Source: Halichondria panicea (taxonomy: Eukaryota > Porifera > Demospongiae > Suberitida > Halichondriidae). From it: 64,000 nt of DNA. A program made the position numbers and the translations under genes. Below are positions 42,369 through 55,600 of this stretch, piece by piece. The notes under the pieces were generated by a model that saw nothing but the letters and a program-made list of their open reading frames with translations, searched no databases and had not been told where the DNA came from. The DNA lies in the NCBI RefSeq assembly GCF_963675165.1, contig NC_087392.1:1999001-2063000 (forward strand). Direction: 5' to 3'. Within the stretch, counting starts at the first letter, position 1; each line of letters starts with the position of its first letter.

Positions 42369-45300
42369 ATGCACATGGCCTTGGTCAAGGCTTGCCTCTT
42401 GGTGCTGGCTTGTGCCAGTGCTGCAATGGCTCAAGGCTACACTGGAGCACTGGACGACCTTTCGATTACATACACTTTGGAAGCCGATATTCAGATAGAC
42501 AATGCTGCTGACCGACAAATGATTAATGAAAATATTCGCTTCAACGAGTCCATCTCTTCTCGTATATACTTTGAGTGGCAAGGCTATGATGGATGGTTCA
42601 ACAACCCTGCTCATCCTGACTGGGGTGGTGCTGGTAAGTGTTACTCATTAATCTAACTGTGCATTCTCTAGCTAGCATTTTGCAACTTGCATTGTAAGTC
42701 TTTAATTGCATGCTGGATGTAACTTTTACTGTATAGCGGGTTATTTTCGAGGCACTAAATTTTCGTAGATTGCCCAAACAAAACATTTCGAGGATAGCGG
42801 TTTAAATGACCACACCCCTACAGCAGAGAGATTTCAATACGCCAATTTTCGACGCACTAAACAGTGGCGTAGGCAGAGGGGGGCTGATGGGCTAGAGCCC
42901 CCCCCCCCCCCCCCCTTTTGTGCTGCATCAACTCCAACTTAGCTTGAATCACTGTGATCTGTCGACCTATTCTGCAACTGTACTGCATGCATAGATAGAA
43001 TGATGTCATTCAATGGATATGTGGGCAGGGCCATCTAATGCGCATGTTGACTGCTGAGGAAAAGTGATGACCTTTTTTTTAAGTAAAATTTCATCTTATT
43101 CAGCGCCTGCTCTGGCTCTGCTCAACCGATTTGAGCCCTGCCCTTCCCAAAATCCTGGCTATGCCACTGCTAAATTTTCGTGTTTCTGGGTCAATCCTCG
43201 TGCCTCAAAAATAACTATCTATACGGTATACGTAATAAAAATGCATTGCTGAAGTATTATACTGGTTAACTGTTTCTACAGACATGCCTATGGAGAGGAA
43301 GACTCCCACTGCCTACCCCGATGGCTCGTATCGGATTGTGGAAGAAAATTCAAGAGGAAACGTCATCCTAATTTCTAACATCACCCAGTATGGCTTGACT
43401 GGACAAGGCTCTCAGAGAAGAACTGCTTTCTTTACTTTTTTTGGTGAGTTCAGCTAGAAGGGTTTTATTCATTGGTAAATTCCACACTGGATTAGTGCAT
43501 GTATCCCTTGTCACTCTGACAATAACATATTCATGACCTATCACCCAGGTCAACAAGTGGTGGAGGAAATGCTTGATGCCCAGAGGCCTGGCTGTATTCC
43601 AGAGTACGAGGACATGAGGATCCCCAAGTGTCACCCACAATTTGATCCAGACTGCCGAACCGACCGCTACATTCCTTTTCTCAGGAACCGCTACGATTTC
43701 AGAACTGGCTACTCTCCCAACAATCCACGACAGCAACTGAATGAGATCACCCCTTGGATGGACGGAGGACTGGTATACGGGCCCTTCAAGGCTTGGACTG
43801 ATGTCATCAGGAGATTCCAGGATGGTGACCTGGCCTTCATTGCATTCCCTAATAATACGGGAGAGACAGAAATTGCCAACCAATTTCCCTCAAGAAACGA
43901 TGCTGGTCTCCCGCTGGCCAACCCTCCTCCCCCTGCTAACAACTCCCTCTTCCCCGTCAACAGATTCTGGAGTAAGTTATATTGCTGCATTTGAAACTTC
44001 ATTTTATACACGTTTTTTTCCTTACAGCCATTGGTAATCCTCGTGGAGATGAGAACCCCTTCCTCCTCACTATGGGCATTTTGTGGTTTCGTGTCCACCA
44101 GTACTGGGCCCAACAACTGAGGACTGTCGGCTACATGGCACATCCCGATGAGCCTGAGTTCGAAGAGGACGAGTGGCTCTTCAACAGAGCTCGTCAATTC
44201 ACGATTGCCACCTACCAGCATGTTGTGTTGCACAACTGGCTGCCTCTCTTCATTCCAAGGATGTTTACTAATGGAACAATTCCAGACTATGATAAAACTC
44301 CTGGCTACAGTGCCTACGGTGGCTACAACCCTGCTATCAACCCTCAGATTGCTCATATCTTCCAGGCTGCTGCCATGAGGTGGGGCCACACCGTGGTGAC
44401 CCCTGGAATCTGGAGAAGAGCTCTTACGTAAGTGAATTATTTTGCTATAAAGAAGTTTATAGTTAACTATGATCGTCATCTAAATAATACTTATTTTTAT
44501 AGGGAGGATCCTACCGAATGTCAATTTGGTCCGACCGTTTCTGACTCGTACGGATTTAGCAACTCTTTCTTGGCTCGCATTAACCCAACTCGAGAATGGA
44601 ATAGATGGAGAGATCTAACCGAGTTAGTTGATGGTTTGCCTCCAACTGGTGCTACTGATGAGCAAGAGACACTCCGTAAATTCGTTGGTGATTCAGCAGA
44701 GGAAAATGCTACTTCATATACCGATGGACCTCTAGATCATTTCGCAATTCGTACATGCAATGGCTATTGGAACCCTCAAGTGACAGTCTCCAAGACCAAT
44801 GTGGATCCCTTCTATCTTGGCATGACCTCCCAGAGAACAGAGAGAGAGGACACCATTATCACTGCCGATCTACGAGGAAATGTCTTTGGACCACTCGACT
44901 TCACCAGACGAGATTTAATGGCTGTGAACCTGCAGAGAGCCAGAGAGGAGGGTCTACCAGACTTCAACCAGGCCAGATTAGCATACGGACTTCCAAGAAT
45001 CAACAGTTTCGAAGAACTCAATCCTCTGTATGGAGTTGATGATCTTGTTACCCGTGGAATCGAGGATCTTCGCGATGTATACAACAACGATATCGACAGG
45101 TGTGACATTTGGGCTTGTGCTCTGGCTGAAACAATTCCATCTGATTACGATAATGATGATTCTATTTTGCGGAACATGAGCGGCCCTGGAGAGCTGTTTT
45201 CCACTGTGCTGTTTGATCAGTTCATGAGAATTCGTCACGCTGACCGTTTCTGGTACGAAAACTGGGAGAGCAATGGAATTTTTACCGAAGCGGAGTACAA

Positions 45301-48300
45301 CTCTATCAGACAGCTTGATGTTAGACAACTGATCATTTTAACCACTCATATTCGTAATGTTGATCTTGGACCCAACCCCTTTGAGATAACTAATGCTGTG
45401 TGTCCTCAGCCATTCCAGCTTAGCGAGCTCTACATGGACGATTGTACAAACCTTGAAAACTTCGATTATTACACTGGCTCTGACTATGAACTGCCTATTG
45501 TGTGGGCTTTTGTTTTCCTTGCTATTGGAATTATCATTCTGATCATGGTCTGTTTGGCTGCCTACAACCAGCACAGGAGGAACCAACTGTATGCCTCTGG
45601 AAGGAGCCGTGGCCAAAAGAAAGTCGAAGGAGATGAAGATGTTGTAGGACCAGATGGTGACATTCTCGTTGCCTGGGAGCTCCGAGCTGGACTTAAGGAT
45701 GAAACACGACAAGTTAGCGTTAAATTTGGCCCCGGAAAGCGAATCAAGCTGTACAGTGAGGGTACTGTGTATAGAGAGATTGATCTGCGTAACCAGACTG
45801 AGGTGACCATCCAAAGACCATTTGATGACTACATGCACTTTGTTATCAAGATTGCCCACGAGTATGATGTTGTTATCCGTACCTTTTCTGCTCAAGATCG
45901 CACCACTTTTATTGACAAGATTGAAACAAAACTAAACGATTTTGGAATTGGACACACAATTGAAGAGCCCCAGAAGAAAATTATGCTTCAAAGTGTGTTT
46001 ACCAAAAAGCAGAGGCAAGATCTTCTCGAGAACTTTTTCAAAGCTGTATTCCGTGAGGGTGGACAAACTTCTACTGTTGGAATTTCCGAAAGTCGTAATG
46101 ATATCCTTGAATGTGAACTTACACGCGCCGAATTTGCTGATGCCATGTCTTTGAAATCTGACTCTCTCTTTGTTGAGCAAATGTTCCAACTGATTGACCA
46201 AGATGGCAATGGATTCGTCTCCTTCAGAGAATTCCTCGATATGATTGTGATTTTTGCCAAGGGCTCTCCTGAAGACAAAATCAAGCTCATGTTTGACATG
46301 TACGACATTGACCGAAGAGGTATTTTGGACAGAGCTAGTTTCAAGAAAATGTTGAAGGCTATGATGGAGTTGGTCAACACACAAGTTTCTGGTGAACAAA
46401 TGGACACTCTAATTGAATCTATGTTTACGTCTGCTGGGTTCCAAAACAAACAAGAACTCACTCTAGAAGACTTCAACGTTCTCCTCCGTGACCACAAGGA
46501 GCAGCTCAGCAGTGCCCACCTCAATGTGTCTGGCTTTGACCTCCCTGAAGTGGAGATACAAAAGAAGAAACCGGAGGAAGCTTCAGAGGCTGTCCCATCC
46601 CGATACAGGTGAGTATTGTACTGTAACGTAACGTGCATTTAGCTGTCTGTATTGTATATAATATCTGACATTCGAATTAATTATCATATTCCCCTCTTGC
46701 ATAATAATTATCTCTATCTGACATCCCATTAATTATATTTTCCCCCCTCTTGCAGATCTCGTGAGAATGCCACCGCTCGTGCTAGACGTACCATCATTAA
46801 GGCCTACGGTCGCACCACCAAGGGAGACCCACGTACCAAGGAGGCTGCTGCTACTGGGGAAGACACTGGATCTGAACCTACTTTCGATATTCCTGTGCAG
46901 AAAAGAGCCATGTCTCAAACCTGGTTGGGAAGACAACTTGCCATTATCATTCGCTACATCGAGAACTACAAGCTGCACATCTTCTACCTGTCTGTGTACT
47001 TCTGGGTAGTCGTTATGATCTTTGTCGAGAGAGGCCACTATTACGGTGTTGAGAGAGAGCACACTGGACTTAGGAGGATCGCTGGTCACGGTGTCACCAT
47101 CACTCGAGGAGCTGCTTCAGGAATGATGTTCACCTACTCTATCCTGCTGCTCACCATGGCTCGTAACTTCATCACCTACTTCCGTGAGACCGTTTTCAAC
47201 TACTACATTCCATTCGATTCTTACATCACATTCCACAAGATTGTGGCCCTAACAGCTTTGTTTTTCACATTCATGCATGCGATTGGTCACGGCTTCAACT
47301 TCTACCACATTACCACCCAAACTGCCAACGATCTGACTTGCATCTTTAGAGAGGTCTATCATCGCACCCACGTCCTGCCCAAGTTCTCCTACTGGGTGTT
47401 CCTTACTATGACAGGATTTGCTGGATTCTTTGCCACTGTGTTCACAATCATCATCTTTGTGTTTGCTACTCAGTACGCCAGACGCTACACCTTCCGTGCT
47501 TTTTGGATCACCCATCATTGGTATGTAATGTTCTACATCCTCACCTTCCTTCATGGCTCTGGACGTCTCGTCCAAGACCCTCTCTTTGGAAACTTCTTCT
47601 TGGGCCCAGGAATCATCTATGCCATTGACCTGCTCATCAGTGTTGGTCGCAGAAAGGCCGAGGTGGCTGTTGTTCGTGCTGAAATCTTGCCCTCTTTAGT
47701 GGTGGGTGTGTACTTCAAGAGGCCTCTGACATTCGACTACAAGGCTGGCCAGTGGCTGAAGGTTGCCAGTGCTGCATTGAACCCCGGAGAGTTCCACTCG
47801 TTCACCATCAGCTCCGCCCCTCATGAGGAATACCTCAGTCTCCACATCCGTGCCGTTGGACCTTGGACCTACAACTTCAGGGACCACTACAACCCTGCCA
47901 ACCTTCGTGGGCAGCCCTATCCCAAGCTCTACCTCGATGGACCATTTGGAGAGGGTCACCAGGACTGGAACAGATTCGAAGTTGCCGTTCTCGTGGGTGG
48001 AGGAATTGGAGTGACACCTTTCGCCTCAATCCTGAAGGAACTTGTGCACAGATTCAACATTGGAGCTCGCGTCGAGTGCAAGAAGGTATGTACAGTGTAT
48101 GTTTTTGTGTGTGTGTGTGCACATTAACAAATGTAGTGTGTGGTTATATTTTACTTATTGTCTCAATATTTACTTCCTTTTCTTCCTGTGTAGGTATTTT
48201 TCATCTGGACAACTCGTACACAGAAGCAATACGAATGGTTTGCTGACATCATCCGTGATGTTGAGGAAGCTGACACCAAAGGACTTGTGGAGAACCACAT

Positions 48301-48696
48301 CTTTGTCACCCAGTTCTTTGATAAATTTGACCTCCGTACCACTATGTTGGTGAGTTTGCATAAAATTAATTACTTGTTTGCTTTGTATTATTTTCTCGCT
48401 ACCCTGTACTGATTTTATTTTAATCGTTCATTTCTCCCCTCCAGTACATCTGTGAGCGTCACTTCCAGAAGCTGTCTGGCAAGAGTTTGTTCACTGGTCT
48501 GCGAGCCATCACTCATTTCGGGCGTCCTGACTTCAACCAGTTCTTTGACAACCTCCAGGAAGAGTACATCCTCCTGCCCAGTATTGGAGTTTTCTCCTGC
48601 GGCCCCCCAGGGATGACCAACGGAGTGGACGCTGCCTGTGCTGCCACCAATAGGTTTGAGGGACCTGCCTTCCATCACCACTTTGAAAACTTCTAA
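42369..48696 (+). CDS. DUOX: Dual oxidase (peroxidase-NADPH oxidase)
   Basis: DUOX passes electrons from NADPH through FAD and two hemes to O2, making extracellular H2O2. Eight exons (42369-42633, 43282-43443, 43549-43971, 44028-44427, 44503-46608, 46756-48085, 48194-48349, 48445-48696) join in frame to about 1,697 residues. A signal peptide ([18 protein letters not shown]) leads into the peroxidase-like domain: [29 protein letters not shown], and [10 protein letters not shown], whose His aligns with the proximal heme His. A membrane helix follows ([20 protein letters not shown]). EF-hand 1 is canonical ([12 protein letters not shown]); EF-hand 2 ([12 protein letters not shown]) lacks the final Glu. 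The NOX part has heme-type His residues ([38 protein letters not shown]), FAD site [14 protein letters not shown] sites [10 protein letters not shown] and [15 protein letters not shown], and ends HHFENF. I start at 42369; an ATG two codons later would serve equally. Confidence 0.96.
42727..43229. mobile_element. MITE interrupted by another MITE
   Basis: The outer element begins tactgtatagcgggttatt and ends with a diverged inverted copy near ctatctatacggta. It lies in DUOX intron 1 and is split by the element at 42862-43169. Confidence 0.65.
42862..43169. mobile_element. Nested MITE with CAGTGGCGTAG ends
   Basis: It starts cagtggcgtaggcag and ends ctggctatgccactg, flanked by taa on both sides, inside the older MITE at 42727-43229. 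A long C run (42898-42915) lies near the left end. Confidence 0.75.
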
Positions 48697-49072
48697 GCTG
48701 ATTCAGCGGTGAAAGAAACTGAAAATAACTTTTGATTTAGAGTTAGTTGCTTGTTAAACAGTTAACTGAACGAATTTTTAGGTTAGGCCCTTTTATTAAT
48801 TATACAACTATTGTTTTTGGAATAAAGTTTTTCATTATTGAAGTGCTTGTAATATTAAGGGGGGTGGGGAAAAGTTTGATCAAGCAACTACCCACCTTAC
48901 AGTTAGCCATAATTATGACATCACCATTCCATGGCCAATCATGCAATATTATTCATCGTAGGTTTAGTCTACTGTGGTTCCATAGATACTTTATAGTATC
49001 TATGGTGGTTCCGTATTTGAATACTTGCCAATTGATAAAAATCGACGAAATTTAATCTAGATCTACATTGTT
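48697..49072. other. Intergenic, DUOX to MRPS28 3' ends
   Basis: Convergent 3' ends with a likely polyadenylation signal (aataaag near 48.82 kb). A small perfect hairpin, ccatagatact paired with agtatctatgg, lies at about 48979-49004. It shows no gene. Confidence 0.5.
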
Positions 49073-49543
49073 CTATATTGTATCAGCTAAACCACACAGT
49101 TCAGCTTCTGCTTCTAACAGAGACAAGTCCTTGCTGCTGCCCAGTGGATGCATAGACATCTCCAGGTCCTTCACGAGTACCACCACTTTAGCACCCTCAA
49201 CAAAGCTTTCTGCGTTCTCCTCGGGCCGACGCACAACAGCATGGAACTTGCAGCCAAAATCAATATACAGTTTGTCTCCAATCACAGCCATCACTTCTCC
49301 TTCTACTTTCTTGTCAACAGGATTCAGAATACGAGCAAATTTCGAGCTCTCAAACAGATATGCAAATGATTGGTGGCTTGTCTGATCATTTTCTACTCCA
49401 GAAGAGAAGAGATTCTTCGTCAGTGGAGTGCTCCTTTGAGTCAGCCATGTTATAGGAAGGAGGTAGGTCTTTTTAAGTGTTATAGATGGTTGAAGGAGAG
49501 TCCTCAGAGCTGAGAAACGACAGGTAACAGCAAATGATGCCAT
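49073..49543 (-). CDS. MRPS28: Mitochondrial ribosomal protein S28
   Basis: A single coding exon of 156 residues, starting MASFAVTCRFSALRTLLQP. The basic, Ser/Leu-rich N-terminus fits a mitochondrial presequence. The core SFAYLFESSKFARI, VEGEVMAVIGDKLYIDFGCKFHAVVRRPEE and VVLVKDLEMSMHPLGS, then LLEAEAELCGL, follows MRPS28 (bS1m), an OB-fold S1-related protein of the small mitoribosomal subunit. Vertebrate proteins of this family are a little longer. Its start lies 139 bp from the androglobin start, head to head. Confidence 0.9.
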   Translation of the reverse strand: MASFAVTCRFSALRTLLQPSITLKKTYLLPITWLTQRSTPLTKNLFSSGVENDQTSHQSFAYLFESSKFARILNPVDKKVEGEVMAVIGDKLYIDFGCKFHAVVRRPEENAESFVEGAKVVVLVKDLEMSMHPLGSSKDLSLLEAEAELCGLADTI

Positions 49544-49682
49544 CTTTTAATATTCCATAGGGAGCACAACAGGGGAAATCCCGTACTGAGGCCAGTAGGG
49601 GGAAATCCCATTGTTATGACAACTAGGTGGGAGGAGCTATACAGGACCCAAAGATCAGCATTGTGATTTTCTACCTTCAAGT
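49544..49682. promoter_or_regulatory. Bidirectional promoter, MRPS28 and ADGB
   Basis: The two start codons are only 139 bp apart, the shortest divergent spacing in the window. I identify no specific factor site. Confidence 0.5.
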
Positions 49683-52600
49683 ATGCCTGGAAAATCACAA
49701 GCAAGTAATAGAAGCAAGCCGGACTCTTCCAGAGAACGAATGGGCTCAGAAAAGTCTAAGTGAGTGTTGAAAGTACTTACTCCATTGATTCAATCCAACC
49801 CCTAAAAATTAGTGAGTCTGCAAAGAAGGTGTGCATATGGCCAGTGTGGTCAGACAGCGAGATTGAGAAACAGGAGCAGGGGGTCAGTGGGAAGGGTCGA
49901 GACAAGGCAAAGCTTTCACACGCTCCTCCAGTAAGTTAAGCCATGAAGTGTGCGTAGTTTAACTATAATTATACAGTCTGGGGCCATATTTTATTCTTAC
50001 TTACTGATTAATAGCATTGCAAAAAAATTATTGTATTCAACAACTGGCTTGGAGGTGTTCAGCCATGTTTCTGTCTGTTTGTCTACAGTATGAAGACCCT
50101 GAGGGCGTCCTACTGCCACCAACACTGTCGGCCATGGGAGATGTCTCCTGGAAGAGACCTTTCGACCTCCCAACCATCACTGCACTTAGCATAGAGGTAA
50201 GGTGTACACCATTGTTGCTATTGTGTTAGTCTCTCCTTGTAGGAGGTCTGTGTGGTAAATGACTTGGAGTGTACTAGTATGGAATTGCTCTCGAATAACA
50301 AGCACATCTTGCACAGTAAGGTAAGTGAGTTAATTACAGTAATACTCTTAGTTTGTACACTTCTATCTACTCCCTCAGTTTGTGTCATGGCTTGTGAGTG
50401 AGGTGAGTGCGCTATGGAGGGCCAGAGAGTCCCTCTCCCCTGCAGCTAGTGAGGAGCAACCACCATGGGCTCCCTGGTCTCACATCTATCCTCACAACAA
50501 AAACGCTCTTGCCCACTCATTTGGAAAATATTTTGTCAAACTCTTCTGGATGGTAAGGCCGCACTGTCAGTGTGTGTACATTCTCATATGTGTGTTTTAT
50601 AGTTATAGTTGTACAGTTACATTATACGTACATACAGGGCTCTTGGAGAAAGGTGACAGTTGATGATCACCTCCCGTTTCTTATCAGAGAAGCGAGCAGT
50701 GAGGAAGTGACTGGCTCAGCCATAAAGTACCAGCCCCTCTACCCGCGCACAGCTATTCCCGGGGAGATCTGGCCAGCTCTGCTAATGAAGGCACTCCTTA
50801 AAGTGGCTGCCCTTGAGTGAGTGGTTCTAGTGGGTACAGTGCAATCATCCGATAGAGAGTGTTGAGAAGTCGATATTGCAGAATGTTTAATTGTGTATAT
50901 GTAGCTCAATGGGTGCTGAGTTTGGAGACTTCAGTGTGACTCAGCTGCTGACTGGTTGGGCCCCTCAAGCCGTGGCCGTGGAGCCGGACAAGAGGGACAG
51001 CATATGGCACAATTTTCTGTTACCCTCTCTCCCCCTCTGGGTACGAGACTGTGATAAGAATGAAAGAGTAGTGGGCAAGAGATGTCTCGTTTATGCCAGC
51101 TTCCGAATACCAGAGGAGCAGCAACTAACCAAGAAAGCTTCTGTCTTTTCAAACACTGAAGTAAGCGGACAGTTTGTACTTGTCATGAAATACTGTACCC
51201 CAAACTTGTATGTTTTGTTCGTCTCTCCCTCTTCATACAGTCAACGATTGAAACCATTCTCAAAGAAGCTGGAATCTTCCCCTCTACATTTGACCAGACC
51301 ACCTCTCCTGTGTTTCCATTGTTGCTGACTCAGGCACGAGACGAGCCTTTGGTTCCTCCACCAAATACGCCACCTCCCCCTGTCCTCCAGTTCCCCTGTT
51401 ATCTCGGCCTCATTAACAGACAGCGTAACCCCAGCATGGATACGCCACCAAGCACACCACCACCAGACAATCCATGGTTCCTGGAGGTAGCACCAAGGGA
51501 AGTAGACGTCATTGTCAAGGAAGAGGAGGAGGAGAGTGAGAGTGAAAGTGAGAGGGACGCCGTGTGGATTAGTTATTCTGAATTTCTCAAGTGCTTCAGG
51601 TTTGGTACAGTGGCTGTTGATAATTATAGAAATCTATAACTGTTGTCTGTACAGCCATCTGTACATCTTCAAAAGTCCCTCCAGCTTTGAGCACAAGGAC
51701 AGTTATGTTGACTTAACAGTGAGTGCTAAGAACCTTGTTCTGTATGTGTTTACTATCTATCCTTGCTTCACAGAAAACTGTTCAGGAGCAGAACATGTGG
51801 AGTCAAGTCAAGAAGGCTGCTTCATCTGTACAACTTCTCTCAACAACAAAGGTGATTTATCTTTGAACGCACACATACAAACTGTATCATATCTGTTTTA
51901 TTCTCACAGGCTCTGACTAGCACAGAGAACAATGTCTTGTGTAAGTTCTGGCTATTACTGTACACAACATTTACCTTTCACCCCACCTTCCCTTAGTTGT
52001 GGACTCCCCTCAACCTATTCTCCTTCATTTTGTCCTCTCCTCTCTGAGCAGCTGGCGTGAAGGGGGTAGAAATACACACACTGTCCCCCTTAAGTCCCCT
52101 TTCCCCCAATCTCCTGGACGTGAGACCCTCCTTGCAAGTCGACTGGTAGTGGACACCTTCCAATGGAGCAGCGTACAGGCCTCAGCCCCATTGCTAAGAC
52201 TCAAGACCACTGGCACAAAAGGAGCCACTTTCTCACTACCTCCAGGGTGAGCGCAGAATACTGTATAAGTGTGACTCAATATGTGAGGTTATACTTTTGC
52301 AGACGACATGTGCTCAAGTTGCATGCCAAGAGCCCCATAGCTTATCACCTCACTGTGCTCTCAAATGCTGAATTCCAGCTCACAGATGAAGATAACATCT
52401 ATACTTTCCTTAGCAAGGTTCGTTTGTGCAATGCATACCTAACTACATCCCACATCTTTTACGGCTTTTACAGGAGAGCTCTCTGTACACCAGCTTCTGT
52501 TCTGAGTTTATGGATTCACTGGTGAAGTCTGCCAAACACTTAGGCAGTTCAGTAGACCTGAAGGCTAGCCTGCGCCCTCTAGTAATGCAGATGTCCAGCG

Positions 52601-55600
52601 TAGGACTCACTGCACAGCACAGCATGGTAGGCACTCTTATATTTCTGTGCAAAACAATCAGTAGGGTTTCAATATTTTCGTCTCTCCTTCAGCTGTTTCT
52701 GGCGAGTGTGTTGGAGGTCTGGTTTGCCCACGGCAAAGAGTATGGACTCACTAATGCTATGCGATTCGCTTGGAAGTCGTTTTTCTATAAGTCATTTGCA
52801 CTATTGGAGAAAGAGCTTCCCCGTTCCGGCGGTGTGGGCAATATACAACAGATGAGAAGGTCTCTGAACAACAAGAGAAACCTTCTGGAAAACAAGTCCT
52901 CCTCAGATGAGAGGTAAGCTAATCGCTATACAATGATGATGTTAGTAAGCAATTTCTTTCAAAGTACACGTTGTTTTGCGTAAGCTACAGATGATAATTA
53001 TTGACTCCCCCCTTTTATAGTGGAGCCACGGTACAGGAGCATAAGGCAGCATCTCAAATCACCCGTTGTCTCCAGCAACACATAAACACCCGACGAAGGA
53101 AGTTCATGACTCCTGGTACCCAGGGTAACAAAGTGGCCATTGTAGAGATAGAGAACAGTCTCTCTTCCCTCGAACCACATCTCAACTCTCTAGCCATGGA
53201 GGTGCTTAGGTGAGGGGTTTGTGAGTTAGCTATTACCTATAATGCCTATATACGTGTGAGTGTATGCTACATGATGTATGTAATGTCAAAATAAAGGGAC
53301 CTAGCATTAAATAGAGTATGTATCTTTGAACAGCCATAACTTTAGTCCAATAACATGAGTTTCTGAAAGCTTAGAAAGAGGCCATTCAGACGATGTGTTA
53401 AAACGAAAAGTATTTTGGGTCTGTTTTGAAAACACCACATGGACCATAAATTATGGTATATTTTCCTGAAAATGAGACTTTTGAAAGCTTAGAAAGAGAC
53501 CTTTCAAATCAAATGATAGTGCTATTCTTTGCGAGTGGGAGGTGGGTTGTACATGTAGTTGAATCTTTCAACAACCATAACTTTAGTACCGTTGATACAA
53601 TGTCAAAAATGTTCTGAAAGCTTAGAGAAAAGGGGTGTGTTAAATTTTTTGGGCCTGTTCACAAAAATGGGACACTACAGCCTGTTCCAAATGTGAGATT
53701 TGAGCATACCATCTGAACAGGTAGCTTTCAGATAATCGTTAAATTTGGACCATGAAAAACTCAGTTACAGAGCCAACTCTAGTACATGTACATGTAATAC
53801 AACTATACTGTTTGCTAACAGTGTTGCTCCCTCCCCCCTCCCCCTCCTCCATGCAGTGGTGTGTTTAAGTTGGACCCCTCTCTGGAGCCACTGTTCCCAT
53901 TCCACACTGATGAGAGTGAGCGTTGTTTCAGTACTCTCTACAATGGCCATTTCCCCCCACTGCCCCCCAATGCATGGGCCCTTGTTCTTAGGTACATGTA
54001 CAGCTCTACATGCAGCTCTCCAGGACACCAATGTGTTTTTAAGGCTATAGTACATGTATCATTTTCTAAATTACATGGAGGAGGCCATACCCCCAGATCC
54101 CCCTAGAAGGCCGTGTGCAATAGCACACAGATAGTCAGCTTTACCCCTCTTTCTATTCCCTAGAAATGTTCTGAATGGGCTGCTTAGGATACTTAGGATA
54201 TCATCCACTTTCGATGTATGTAGTATTGTCCTAAATGGCAATCGTAACACTTGATTGACTTCTTTGTTGTCTGTCATTCAGAGCTGTTTTCCGAGTGCCC
54301 ACGTCCCAAACAATCGTTCCTCGTTTCTCCAGTCCCGTACCTGCTTATCTCTTACGGGTTATAAACAACGACACAATGACTGAGCTCCCTCGAGTGTTCC
54401 ACTATACCACCCCAGTCATGTACACTCCCAACACCCACGGATACACAGTGCAAGTGGAAGCATGGTGTGGAGATAGTGAGGGTGTGGAGGCTGCCGGAAA
54501 ATGGGGGCTGCGATTGGTCTGTTCGAATCAGGATCAGCCAGTACTGGCAGAGGAGGAGTTGGTAACCCCTCACACTCGGGAAATCATTGAGTACTGCTTA
54601 CCAGACAGAGACAATGTGCTGCTTAGGTAAGCTCGGAGAGTCTATAACTATCAACTGCACGATGCTTGTGTCTTGCTCTATAGATACACACTGAGTCCTA
54701 CTAAGGACCTTCCAGTCAGTGTTCATCTGAGAATGTCAAAACCAGATGCTTTCTGCAAACTACAGGTATTTTCATTACATTCTTCCTGTCTCATATTAAC
54801 TAAATTCTGCAATAATACGTAGTTACTGGATGATGAAGTGCCTGTGTGTGAGGTGGAGGGGAGGAGAGTGTGTGTCATACCACTATATTGCCTGCAGGAA
54901 AATAAGGAGGAAGAAAAGGTAAAGAGAAGTTGACTGTGTGTGCGTGTGTGTGTGTTCCAGCTGTAACTGCTCAACGCTTGCAATGCGACGAAAACTGACT
55001 GCTTCTATAGGCTTCTAGCCACGTTCTCTTGGAGTTTGATTTGTAAACTAAAGCTTCTTTCTCTTCAGAATCTTTTAGCATCATCTGTTTGCACACACTT
55101 TCTATTCGAGAAAGCCTTGCACTAAAGAGTTACAAAGCTGCAAAGTTGCATACATGTACACTTCCAGAAGCATCCCCTATGAACTCTGACGTCATTGCAG
55201 GATCCACCCCCATTCATGATAGGACAGTATATTATAGGCAACTCAGATCACTATACACACCACGTACGGGGATTGTGATATGAATGCGTCGTTTTACATG
55301 TGTAAAACGCCCACATCTCAAGTGGCTCTAACCACATTAAACAGTGTGGTTAATTGCTGACAGGAAATACAAAATACTTGATTCAAACTTCTACATTGTA
55401 GATCTTGTTCCCAGGCCGAGTAGTAGTAGTGGTAGCCGGTAGCAACCTAGCGTAAAGACACTTTGGCCTGGGAACGAGGCTAGATCTACATATGCTTCTA
55501 TACTTGAAGATCGTTCTCAAGCCATCAGATAGACTTCTATTTCCACTCTTCTATAATGACTGTCACAGTCAACAATTGCAAACAACAACAATAACATTAT

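Noticed and set aside
43709-46638. Several minus-strand ORFs opposite DUOX (up to 256 codons)
   Set aside because: They are shadows of the long DUOX coding exons; no family match or splice logic.
50382-50820. Calling the 49.7-57 kb gene a calpain
   Set aside because: The calpain-like part is followed by the IQ-like, globin and C-terminal blocks specific to androglobin, and I see no full protease triad.
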